A stretch of DNA of 35,000 nucleotides from Prorocentrum cordatum (lineage: Eukaryota; Sar; Dinophyceae; Prorocentrales; Prorocentraceae), in NCBI GenBank assembly GCA_963575745.1, contig CAUYUJ010000892.1:147766-182765 (forward strand), given 5' to 3'. Below are positions 21,870-30,560 of the stretch, in pieces; position 1 is the stretch's first letter; each line of letters starts with the position of its first letter. The notes beneath the pieces are model-generated. The model was given only the letters and a program-made list of their open reading frames with translations, did not search any database and was not told the origin of the DNA. Made by a program: the position numbers and the translations under genes.

Positions 21870-23517
21870 CCTGGCCCGGCAGCGGGCGCGGGCCATCCGG
21901 CTCTTCCACAAGGCCCGGAGCACGCCGAACAGCCTCGGCGAGAGCGGTCGCCGAGCGAGCACGCTGCCCCCACGACGGCGCGCTTATTTCACGGCGCAGC
22001 TCGTCCTGGCCCACGGTCACGGTCAAGGAGCGGGCGGCCCCGTCGCCCTTGGCCTCCGCGCTTCAGATGATGCAAAGCCGACGCCGCATATCCGCTGAGG
22101 ACTCCTGGCGCGCGTCGGAGTACCGCGCTGCGGTGGGCCCCCGCGTGCAACGCCCGTCGTCTTCTCACCTGCTGGCACGTCAGCCCAGTTTCCCAACTGG
22201 GAACGGCCCCCCACACTGAGATGCAAGCGGTCGGCTACACTGGGTAGCGCGCGCCGCAGCGAATATGTGGAAACCGCGCGGGTTCGGAGGGCGCGAGCGC
22301 CAGGGGTGAAAGCGCGCGCAAGGTCCGCCTGCACCCCATGAACTTGTAGTAGTTAGTTCATGGGGGCATGGCGGATTAGAGACTCAGCCGCCAAACCGCT
22401 GCTACCTCTGGTGTCGATATCTGGAAACAGAAAGTCTGCGTTCGCGTTGCGCGTGCGGAGCTCGTCGTAGAGCTGCCGCAACTGGACATCTGGCTCGACG
22501 CATGCCGGAACAGCGATGAAGAACGCTGCCCCACCGCGGGTTTTCCCCTGCTGATGCGCGCCACCAGTGCCCGGCAGGAGCACCTGTCGCGGGCATAGGA
22601 AAGCCGTTGAGCATGGCGAAACCTGAGACTGGACACAACGACATACACGACGAGCTTCGCGAACAAAGCAATCGCGCCCGCGGTCGACTGAGCCAAATTC
22701 AGCAGATGTCTCCAAACCCGCAGTTCGAGTTCCTGCGCCATTGGGCGAACAGACGCGCCTAAAGCTGGCCGACTGAATCGTTCCAACAGCGGGGACTCGA
22801 GAGGGATACGGCCGAGACCTAAGTTGCGCGACGGCCACTTCAGGCCAACCCAGACCCCAACTGCGGCCGGAGGGCCGCGACCAGCAACGTCCTCCAGCCA
22901 CACTGCCATGTCAAGTGCAGACGGCGCGTCCGCGGACCCTTTGAGGGGCAAAGACGGCTGGGCAACCCATCGTGTCCACCTGCGCCAAACGCAACAGGCG
23001 TGATTCACACTGCGCGCATCGTAGCGACTGGCTATTCCCGCCGCGAACCGCTCCAACCACTCTGCACGACGCCCGCTGGCGTCGGCAGAAGCGATCTCTG
23101 CGGCGAAACGGCTGTGGGTGATGAGCTGTGCGAGCAGAATCGCCGCGGCATGACCTGCACGCTTACGACGGTCTGCATCTACGGACACCACGGACGCACT
23201 TGCTGCCTGGGCAGGGCGCCACCGGGGCGACTGCGAAGCAGGAGCGCTGATGCGTGGTATCTTCGGCGCCGGCTCACTCGGCTCCCGAGGCTGTACCAGG
23301 CCAGGGAAAAGATGGCGGATGCCACCTTGGATCAGTGCCCTCAAACGGGCTTGCGACGCCCGGCATGCGTTGTCACTGACAGCAAGGAGGCCAACGGAAC
23401 AAGCGCTGCCAGTGACGCGTGCGATCTCATCTGGACGCAAGCCTGCGAGATCGGAATGCTGGCAGACAGAGCGTGCCAGTGCTTTTATCTCTGCAGGTGT
23501 TGCGTCCCTCGCGCCCG
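21870..23517 (-). pseudogene. Tyrosine recombinase (YR) of the retroelement
   Basis: The minus-strand frame from the end of repeat B reads PAEIKALARSVCQHSDLAGL and, near 23.0 kb, a SAM-like N-terminal core-binding part (SRYDARSVNHACCVWRRWTR). Near 22.63 kb it has VVSSLRFRHAQR, the family's first catalytic Arg region. After a frameshift, QGKTRGGAAFFIAVPAC and FLFPDIDT follow. A stop lies near 22.35 kb. TYSLRRALPSVADRLHLSVG (about 22265) is the LRR...LP..AD helix carrying the second Arg. AARYSDARQESS places the nucleophile-like Tyr at 22122-22120. The tail SLTVTVGQDELRREIS runs on from about 22030. This enzyme would integrate a circular DNA intermediate of a DIRS-like element. At least three frame disruptions make it inactive. 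Confidence 0.65.
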
Positions 23518-23660
23518 CTGAAGGGAAAAGAGGAAGAGGAGAGCATACTCATGACCACCGCCCCTCGCTTCCCCACGTGCCTTCCCGGAGTCATGAGGTG
23601 AATTCTCTGCCATCCCACTCCCAACGATAATATCCATCCGAACCTACCCCTTCCTTCCCA
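23506..23660 (-). repeat. Direct repeat B (intron-like), recombinase side
   Basis: The core begins GTAGGTTCGG at 23647 and ends CTCTTCCTCTTTTCCCTTCAG at 23518 on the minus strand, a textbook-like donor and pyrimidine-CAG acceptor 130 bases apart. The recombinase frame opens directly after the CAG. On the other side only about 13 bases remain before the CAT tract begins. Confidence 0.7.
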
Positions 23661-23664
23661 TAAC

Positions 23665-23797
23665 TGATGCTGTTATCATCATCGTTAGCATCAGCATCAT
23701 TATCAGCACCATCAGCATCATCATGATCAACATCAGCATCATCAGCATCATCATAATTAGCATCATCATCAGCATCAGCATAATCATGATCATCATG

Positions 23798-23828
<31 letters not shown>

Positions 23829-23970
23829 GCATCATCATCATCATCAGCAGCATCATCATGAGCATCATCAGTCTCATCATCAGCAGCATCTTCATCAGCA
23901 TCATCATACTCATCAACATCAGCATCAGCATCAGCATCATCATCAGCATCAGCATCAGCATCAGCATCAG

Positions 23971-24009
<39 letters not shown>

Positions 24010-24042
24010 CATCCTCATCCGCATCATCAGCATCATCGACAC

Positions 24043-24074
<32 letters not shown>

Positions 24075-24096
24075 GCAGCAGCATCAGCATGAGCAC

Positions 24097-24128
<32 letters not shown>

Positions 24129-24222
24129 GCATCAGCATCATCATCATCAGCAGCATCATCAGCATCGTCATCATCATCATCATCATCATCATCAGCATCA
24201 TCATCATCAGCATCAGCATCAG

Positions 24223-24255
<33 letters not shown>

Positions 24256-24260
24256 CATCC

Positions 24261-24348
<88 letters not shown>

Positions 24349-24556
24349 CATCCTCATCATCATCAGCATCATCAGCAGCATCAGCATCAGCATCATCATA
24401 CTCATCAACATCAGCATGAGCATCAGCATCATCATCAGAATCAGCGTCAGCATCAGCATCAGCATCATCATCCTCATCCTCATCCTCATCCTCATCCTCC
24501 TCATCCTCCTCATCCTCCTCATCCTCCTCATCCTCCTCCTCCTCCTCCTCCTCATT

Positions 24557-24619
<63 letters not shown>

Positions 24620-24628
24620 TTCCTCGAA
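23665..24628. repeat. CAT/CAG triplet tract, second block
   Basis: CAT with CAG interspersed, in the same orientation as the 10-15 kb tract. It is pure near 24250-24340, with a CCT-rich segment near 24470-24555 and another pure CAT run to 24618. The left part (23690-23800) is more degenerate. Long open Met/Asp/Ile frames are by-products. Confidence 0.95.
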
Positions 24629-24794
24629 GGCGAGCTCCTGCCTGGAACGCCACATAGGTCGGAGAGGGCAGCCAAACGGCCCAGCCGTGCACGCCAGAGC
24701 GCCGCATCAGGAGGAGGGGATATCGAGCTGCAGGGTGGGGTCACCCGCCACGACGCACGCGTCGCGCGCAGCGCGCAGCGAGGGCGTTTTTGTT

Positions 24795-24867
24795 CTTGCT
24801 GCGGCCATCCACCAAATCCCGCCCTCGCGCGCAGCGAGGGTGGGATTTGGTGGATGGCCGCAGCAAG
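24795..24867. repeat. Strong hairpin: 34-bp inverted repeat with 5-base loop
   Basis: The left arm 24795-24828 (cttgctgcggccatccacca...) and right arm 24834-24867 are reverse complements with a single mismatch, around the loop gcgca. The single-strand form would be a very stable hairpin. Both strands are open across it, but a palindrome encodes the same sort of peptide both ways and this gives no support for coding. Confidence 0.9.
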
Positions 24868-25204
24868 CAGCCTGAAAGACGCGCCACACCGTGGAACAGA
24901 CGAACTCCTCGCTTTCGTACGAACGCAGCTCACGAACGACGAGCGTATCCACATCCGCGCCCTCGCGGTCTGGATTCAGGGGCGCGATCCCGTGGATACG
25001 TGGTCGCATGCCCAGACATCCGACGATCGAGGTGACGGGGTGAGATCGAAGAAGACAGGACCAGGAAATCGGTTTCGGTTTCGGGTTCGTATCGTGCGTG
25101 TGGACGAGGCGAAGCTGCGTGGGACGGCGATAGGAATGACCCCTCCTCCTGGCTGGGGCGCGGCGAAGACAGAAGACCGCCCCTCCCTCAGCCGCATGGC
25201 GGGA
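24868..25204. other. Unassigned stretch with protein-like frames on both strands
   Basis: Minus strand (about 25009 to 24870) reads RIHGIAPLNPDREGADVDTL and then LVVRELRSYESEEFVCSTVW. Plus strand (about 24893 to 25020) reads DELLAFVRTQLTNDERIHIR. Both look like ordinary protein, but I recognise neither and no splice context decides between them. This may be an exon remnant or transposon sequence. Confidence 0.3.
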
Positions 25205-25553
25205 GGGTGCCCGGGATGTCCCGCCGTGGTGCCCAGAGAGTGTCTCGTGGTGTCCCGTGGTGTCTCGATTGGTGTCCCGATGATGCCCTGGTGGTGTTTC
25301 GATGGTGTCCCGCCGCGGTGTCCAGATGGTGTCCCATGGTGTCCCGTGATGTCCCGCGGTGTCCCGCGTGTCTCGCGGTGTCCCGTGGTGACCCGTGATG
25401 GTGCCCCGTGGTGTCCCCTGGTGACCCGCGGTGTCTCGCCGCGGTGTCCGGCCGCGGTGTCCCGCCGTGGTGTCACGCCGTCGTGTCCCGTGGTGTCCCG
25501 TGGTGTCCCGTGGTGTCCCGCCGCGGTGTCCCGTGGTGTCCCGCCGCGGAGTC
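25205..25553 (+). repeat. GTGTCCC(G/C)-(T/C)G minisatellite
   Basis: Imperfect units of about 10 bases, GTGTCCCGTG / GTGTCCCGCC, with some 12-15-base variants (CGGTGTCCCG). Plus-strand frames give Val-Ser-Arg/Cys-Pro repeats. It ends where the next minisatellite begins. Confidence 0.9.
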
Positions 25554-25554
25554 C

Positions 25555-25798
25555 CATGAGATCGATGGTCAGATCTAGAGTGAGATCTATAGTGAGATCG
25601 ATAGTGAGATCGATAGTGAGATCGACGGTGAGATTGATAGTGAGACCGATAGTGAGATCGATTGTGAGATCAATGGTGAGATCGTTAGTGAGATCGATAG
25701 CGAGATCGATAGTGAGATCGACAGTAATATCGATAGTGAGATCAATAATCAGGTCGATTGTGAGGTCGATTATGAGATCGATAGTGGGATCGATTGAG
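25555..25798 (+). repeat. 12-bp GTGAGATCGATA minisatellite
   Basis: About 20 units of 12 bases with consensus GTGAGATCGATA and point variants; the unit length is almost constant to the end. Each unit carries GATC, and most carry ATCGAT. In one frame it encodes a four-residue Arg-Ser-Ile-Val repeat and on the other strand Ile-Asp-Leu-Thr, because 12 is a multiple of three. No start or flank supports translation. Confidence 0.95.
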
Positions 25799-26774
25799 TG
25801 AGACGTTGGTTCCTCCCCCCCAAACCTCCTGATCTGTTCCATGGGCGGCCACAGGAATCCCGCCTCGTTCCCAAGGGACACTTCACTCCCAGGATCCCGG
25901 CCCAGGGGCCCTACCCGCGAGGACGTGCGTGGGTCGAAGGGGGCGGCAGTAAAAGAACGGCTAGCGAATCAGCTCAAGTGGCTGATGTTCCCCGGAGCTT
26001 CCCAGCACCGGCTGCATGCAGCAGACTTCGCAAGCCCCTCCTCCATCTATGGGAGGCACAAAAAACATACTAGTACAATATGTCCTCCTTGGAGGCGCGC
26101 GTCCGACCCGAACAGGTAGTATACCCATGGTGTAGTAGATCGTTTCGCGAGCGGTGTGGCCAGAAAGCGCGCCCCACGACATATAAGATTTCGCGGTGCG
26201 CGCGTCGCCCTCGGGGGGCGGCACACATATAGTATAAGTATGTTAGGGTGGCGCCGAATGTGTCCCTCTTTCGCCCGACCCGCCAACCTTGGGCAACTGC
26301 AGAGGGGACCAGCCCAGGGGGAGGAGAAGCACCGAGCTGAAATCGACGATGCATCGCCGAGCGATCGGCGGCAGGACTCCGCTAGCGGATCCGCAGGCTC
26401 CAGCGGGGGGTGGGCTCTCAGGCCCGTCGGCGATGGACGGGCGATTGGGGGGCCGATGCATCCCCCGCTGAGCCCGTCCCCCCCTCCCCTAGCGGTGCCC
26501 CTTGGCTTTCGGGTCACAACTCGGCCCTCCTGCGGACGTTCGGGTCGATCTGTGTACCCCTGGAACGCTCTCGGCGAGGCGCAGCCGCTGGAAGGCATCC
26601 CGAGGCTGAAGAGCCGCCGAGGACCGACGAAGACACCCCGAACCTCAAAACTTCGTCAAGCAGCGCACGGGGTGCGCGGACAAGAACGCGATCACGCTTC
26701 TGGCCCCCCGATCACTAGCAACGGGCAGGCGCTGCATCGAAGCTTCTAGATTCAGGTCGAGCACGTACCCCTAG
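25799..26774. other. Intergenic sequence with a palindromic motif
   Basis: No gene is recognised. At 26351-26371 there is gcatcgccga-gcga-tcggcg, an 8-base stem motif that recurs at 28566-28587 (acatcgccga-cgga-tcggcgat). The surrounding ~35 bases are also similar, so this is a small dispersed repeat. Open frames here show no domain. Confidence 0.45.
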
Positions 26775-26885
26775 AGGCAGGTGTTGGACGAAATATTCTA
26801 AAACATACCTTAAACACGTCTCAAAAATATTCAAAATTGCTCAGAATAGAAAAAATCGTCCCCAGACTATTTTTGACTAGAACAT
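26775..26885. other. Short AT-rich island
   Basis: About 110 bases of AT-rich sequence in otherwise GC-rich DNA, with aaatattctaaaa, caaaaatattcaaaattg and ctatttttgactag. No open frame of note. The sharp compositional change suggests inserted or spacer DNA. Confidence 0.6.
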
Positions 26886-27360
26886 TCCCCCTGTAGAGGG
26901 ACACGCCCGATTTGACTCTAGTTGAGAACGCTTGCAGCCAGGAGAGGAGAGGTGCCCCTGGTTTTGTTTCAAGCCTGGCGTGACGGGGAGGGGGTTGGGG
27001 GCCCAGGGTAGCAGTGACGCTTGGGCGGGGTGTGGCCCGTCGGGGCTCCACGCTCGGCGCTCGACAGAGGAGGACGAGGGCGAGGAGGGGCAGGAGGAGG
27101 AGTCATTGCACCGGCCTTGCAGACGTGCTGCAGCGGAGTTCTGCGTGGATTTAAGCGTGGATTTTTGCCCGAACTGGCGAGCGAACAACGAAATGAATTT
27201 CACGTGGACGTTTGTTTGGTCTTCATTCCTGCCCCCACCCCAAAAAAACGCACGAAATTCACGCCGAAATCCGGAACGAAATTCTCCAGGACTCTCCGGG
27301 CCCATCCTATCCGCTTCCGAACGAAATCCGCTCTGCGATGTTGGCGCCATGAGGCCGTGC
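26886..27360. other. No gene recognised
   Basis: Mixed composition. Several gaaattc or gaaatc motifs recur near 27190-27330 (aaatgaatttcacg, gaaattcacgccgaaatccgg, cgaaattctcc), suggesting a short degenerate repeat. Frames on both strands lack domains. Confidence 0.35.
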
Positions 27361-27466
27361 AAGGAGGAGGAGGAGGAGGAGGAGGAGGAGGAGGAGGAGG
27401 AGGAGGAGTAGGAGGAGGAGGAGGAGGAGGAGGGGGAAGAGCAGGATGAGGAGGAGGAGGGGGGCA
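27361..27466. repeat. GGA triplet microsatellite
   Basis: Imperfect GGA run with single-base slips near 27410 and 27434. Glu-, Gly- or Ser/Pro-rich frames crossing it are by-products. Confidence 0.9.
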
Positions 27467-27730
27467 GGAGGAGCAAGCAACTAGGGAAACCAAAAAGCAC
27501 CGATACCGCTGCTCCCCGGACCTCTCCAGGGGTGCGTTCTGACCAGAACTTCGAGGCGAGTCCAGCGGTGATGACGAGAGCCTCCCAGGAGGCCCCCAAA
27601 AAAGGGGGCACGAGGGCAGAGGGTAGAGGTATTGGTACCTCTGCCTCCTCTGAGAAATGTCGACCGACAGATCGCCTCCTGCCCAAAGGCCCACGGCGGC
27701 CGCGAGGGCAGCCGCGGCGAAAATGACCTC

Positions 27731-27905
27731 CAGTCGGGAATCTTCTGACCCGGGTCAATCCAGACCCGGGTCAGCCAGGCCTTGCAGGAATCCTGCAAGA
27801 TCCTGCACCCAAACCCTGGTCAATGCGAAGGATCCTGCAGGCATCCTGCAAGATCCTGCACCCCAACCCGGGTCGGTGGGACCCTGGCCCTGCAGGCTCC
27901 TGCAA
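27731..27905. repeat. Nested short repeats: ACCCGGGTC and ATCCTGCAAGATCCTGCACCC
   Basis: The segment ATCCTGCAAGATCCTGCACCC occurs at 27790 and, 53 bases later, at 27843, and is followed both times by aaaccctggtc / caacccgggtc. GACCCGGGTC, itself a palindrome, occurs twice at 27749-27774 and again at 27867. TCCTGCA is repeated at least seven times. It looks like small tandem duplications. Confidence 0.75.
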
Positions 27906-28161
27906 GATCGGGCGCTCTGGCTGACCCCCGGCCCCCGACTCTCCAGAGCCAGGCGCGGCGCCCCGGGGGCCGCTCCTCCCCGGGGCTCGGCCCCGCGGCA
28001 CGCCGAGGGGCCCCGGCCCGGGGGGAGGCCCAGCTCGAGAGGGGAAGCATCGAGCCTGCATCGGCGAGGCGACGCCGACAGATAGCCGACTGATGTCCTC
28101 CCCTGTTCAGCCACGCGCAGAGGGGGGTGGTGGGAGGGGGGAGGACTTCTCAGAAGCACCC

Positions 28162-28223
28162 CTGCTTCTTAGAAGGCGCGGGCCTCATCTATAGACGCAA
28201 GGCCGGCACCTTCTAAGAAGCAG
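28162..28223. repeat. Inverted repeat, 23-bp arms
   Basis: Arms 28162-28184 (ctgcttcttagaaggcgcgg...) and 28201-28223 pair with two mismatches around a 16-base loop. Further copies of the inner motif TTCTAAGAAG / CTTCTTAGAAG follow at 28230-28240 and a diverged one precedes at 28147. TTCTTAGAA is itself a palindrome. Confidence 0.8.
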
Positions 28224-28956
28224 CCTCCTTCTAAGAAGCCCTCCCCCCTCTCTCCACCCCCTCATGCGCGCCGCCAGCCTGTGCCAGTCCCCCCCTTATC
28301 GCTGCCCCTCAGCGGGGGAGTCGGGTGTTGCTAGACATGCCCCTGGCCCAAGATGCCCAAAAAATTCCAAGGAGGCCCCCCCCCCGGCCTCCAGAGCACC
28401 CGTCACGAGGCCCAGAGGACCCCAGGGGCTCCAGATGGGAGCGAAGAGCTGGGGGCACCTCGGGCCAGGGGCACCTCTAGCACCACCACCCCGACTCCCC
28501 CTTGAGGGGCAACGACAAGGGGGGGACTGGCTTGGGGGGAGACACATCAACATGGAATCAGCGATACATCGCCGACGGATCGGCGATAGGCCCCCGATAG
28601 TGAATCTGGACGTTCCCGGGCGGGGTGGGGTTTTTAGGGCCCTATCGGCGATCAATTGGCCATTGGAATTCGACGCATTCCTCCTTGAGCCTATTCCCTC
28701 CCTCTCGTTGCGGGGAGAGGGGCCCGAGGGATTCGTTTCTTCCCTCAACGCCCGCGGTGCCTGAGCACTGAGCCCTGAGGGGCGAGAGCGTGGCGGCGGC
28801 GGCGAAAACAAGAAAAATCTCCCGGGGCGCCAGAACCAGCTGCCGCTGGAACCTCTGGCTCGGAAACTGTGCGGGGCGGGCGACGTGCTGGCTGAGCAGC
28901 GTGGCCCAGGCCCCCCAAGCCGAGGCGGCGACCCGGGGGCGACGGCCGATCGGCGC
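28224..28956. other. Sequence downstream of the CIA30/MsrB-like gene
   Basis: No gene is recognised. The palindromic motif ATCGCCGA-cgga-TCGGCGAT lies at 28568-28587, with a half copy at 28641. A GGAGGCC(C)nGGCCTCC inverted repeat lies at 28371-28392. The part next to the gene's stop (28957) would be its 3' untranslated region; no polyadenylation signal is obvious, and dinoflagellates usually lack AATAAA. Confidence 0.45.
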
Positions 28957-30360
28957 TCAGACGAGCACCAGCTCCTGCTCGGGCGGGTTGCCGGCGATGC
29001 ACGAGAGGTCCATGCACCAGCGGGGCCCCCGCTCGTCGGGCAGGTACGACCCCAGGTGCGTGCCGCACGCGGAATAGACGAGGCCGGTCGTGGTGTTGGT
29101 GACGACGTTCTGCTGAACGACCTCCTCTGGGCGGAACGAGGGCCACCCGTGCTCGGTGGTGTCGGCCCTGAAGTCCTCCGCGGTGCGGCCGACGGGCGCG
29201 CGGAACAGGGGGGCCCCGCACACGGAGTCGTAGAACACCGTGGCACCCTCCTGGAGCGAGGAGAACAAGGCGACGTCGGGGGCCTCGAAGAGGAACTGCG
29301 GCTCCGCGGCCAGCCTCGTGCGGGCATCGCAGCACACGGCCTCCGCCAGGCTCTCGTCGGGGTCGACGGGCACCGGCACGGTCGCCTCGGTCCTGCCCGA
29401 GATGCCGTACCGCAGCCCAGGCTGCACCGGTCCGCTGCACGTGCCGAACCTCGCGGGGGGCTGGCCGCGCTGCCGCGGGCCTGCGACCTGGGTCGCCGCG
29501 CGGGCCTCGCCCGTGCTCCTGGCTCCGGCGCCGACCTGCTCCACCGCGATGGACCTCACCTCGAGGTGCGCCTTGCCCAGGGCGCCCTCGGCCCAGAGCT
29601 CCACCCGCACGATTTGGGCGAGCTTCGCGGCCGTCGGGCACACGTCCTCGTCCTGGGCGCAGGCGACCGTCTGATCGCCGGTGGCGGGGCTCCACTTGTC
29701 GCTGAAGGCCCGGAGGGGGATTCGCACCGCAGCGAACTCGTCGCCCGCTGGCACCGAGAAGTTGGCCTTGAAGCAGCCTCGGCTCAGGGGCAGGGACCCC
29801 CCACCTCCGCAGGCGTAGGCCGCGGACAGGGTGCCCGAGGCGAAGGCGACGCGGAAGCCGCCGTACTCGGGCGTCGTGGTGCGGACCTCCAGGACCAGGT
29901 CTCCGTCCTTGGGCGCGAATCATTGGGGGTGCGATACATGCGGGGAGGGAGAAAGGTGCCCCACCCGGGCCCTGAAGGCCCCTTTGGGGTCCCTAAAGGG
30001 CCGTATCAGGGGCCCCAAAGGGCCCCTCTTCAGCAGCCCTCGCTGCCCCCCCATTCATCGCCCCCCCGTTGCGCGCCCCCCAACGTCCGCGGCGCTCGAC
30101 GCGTCTGGGAAGCTGCCATCCGCGGCGGCCTTGATGAACCCCGGGGCCTGGAGGCTGGGGACGTCCACGACCTCGCCGTCGAACACGCCCGCCCGCGCCG
30201 TGGCGTTCACGGCCCAGGTCCCGGTGGAGAGCCCGCCCATGACGGGGTCGTTGAGCTCCACAAAGCTAAACGTCGTTGCGCGTGCCCCGTCGAAGGTCAC
30301 GAGCTGCACCGCACGCGTGCGGGCGACGGCGAGCAGCAGCGGCACTCCAGCCCGCGCCAT
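28957..30360 (-). CDS. CIA30-domain / methionine sulfoxide reductase B-like fusion protein
   Basis: Two exons, 30360-30085 and 29907-28957, about 408 residues. The ATG at 30360 opens a hydrophobic leader (MARAGVPLLLAVA), perhaps a signal or transit peptide. Residues about 19-216 form a CIA30-type domain: LVTFDG, FVELNDPVMGGLSTG, FDGEVVDVPSLQAPGFIKA, SFPDASSA, then after the intron LVLEVRTTTPEYGGFRVAF and VRVELWAEG. CIA30 (NDUFAF1) assists complex I assembly; relatives act in plastids. A linker follows. Residues about 301-399 resemble MsrB, which reduces methionine-R-sulfoxide: VCGAPLF, GWPSF (346-350), YSACGTHLG and RWCMD, with Cys390 in the catalytic place. The first Cys of each zinc CxxC pair is replaced (Asp and Tyr), so zinc binding is doubtful. 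The stop is TGA at 28959. Both domains are open and unbroken, so the gene looks functional. Localisation and partner are unknown. Confidence 0.8.
29909..30083 (-). mobile_element. Introner-like element forming the gene's intron
   Basis: The element is 175 bp. On the minus strand it starts TTGGGGGGCGCG and ends CGCGCCCAA; these ends form imperfect terminal inverted repeats that can be followed for roughly 35-40 bases (...GCGATgAATGggGG against GCGATacATGcgGGG). A 5-bp direct duplication, GGACG, flanks it exactly (30088-30084 and 29908-29904). Inside is a further inverted repeat (29975-29994 with 30008-30027, 17 of 20 pairs). Removing it restores the CIA30 frame; reading through it meets a stop. 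With GT-AG splicing (30084 to 29908, 177 bases) one codon of the duplication stays; a GA-AG alternative (30087 to 29908) restores the ancestral sequence exactly. Confidence 0.75.
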
Positions 30361-30491
30361 GGCGTCGCGAGCTTCCTGCGCGAGCGGCCTGGGGGCGGAC
30401 TCGTGGGGCCGAGCCGGCGATCCAAGAGCGGCTCGAGCTCGACCGCGCCTTGAGCGAAAAAAAGGCTGCGGAGGTGGCCCCGAGGGAGACC

Positions 30492-30532
30492 GAGGAGGAG
30501 GAGGAGGAGGAGGAGGAGGAGGAGGACGACGA
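30492..30532. repeat. GAG triplet run upstream of the gene
   Basis: A short GAG run followed by GAC GAC GAC GAA GAG. On the plus strand a frame ends here with an acidic tail and a stop at 30558. On the minus strand it lies about 130-170 bases before the gene's ATG and would be promoter or 5' leader. Confidence 0.8.
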
Positions 30533-30560
30533 CGAAGAGGACCCAAATCTCCGACGATAA

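Larger units (their letters stand above)
15336..23660 (-). mobile_element. Decayed gag-DNMT-RT-RNaseH-YR retroelement block, apparently permuted
   Basis: In the minus direction this holds repeat B, tyrosine recombinase, gag with a cysteine-rich zinc region, a cytosine-methyltransferase-like domain, linker, reverse transcriptase, RNase H and repeat A. Domain types and motifs match retroelements of the DIRS-like kind that are abundant in dinoflagellates, including ones with a captured methyltransferase domain. Every module has frameshifts or stops. The recombinase normally follows RNase H; here it sits at the opposite end, and the ~150-bp repeats at both ends correspond to the RNase H / recombinase junction. 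It could be a permuted insertion of a circular form, two truncated tandem copies, or a family with naturally terminal direct repeats. Confidence 0.7.

Noticed and set aside
23591-24655. Asp-rich acidic protein joined to sequence from repeat B
   Set aside because: It is translation of the CAT tract running into the end of repeat B. The conserved part is intron-like DNA, not coding.
25555-25798. Arg-Ser-Ile-Val (plus) or Ile-Asp-Leu-Thr (minus) tetrapeptide-repeat protein
   Set aside because: The 12-bp unit is divisible by three, so an open periodic frame is expected on both strands. No start, splice site or non-repeat coding sequence supports it.
30276-30560. Plus-strand 94-codon frame with an acidic Glu/Asp tail, overlapping the start of the CIA30/MsrB-like gene
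   Set aside because: The tail comes from the GAG/GAC triplet run, and the first third overlaps exon 1 on the opposite strand, where a clear conserved domain exists. No domain is visible in the plus-strand product.
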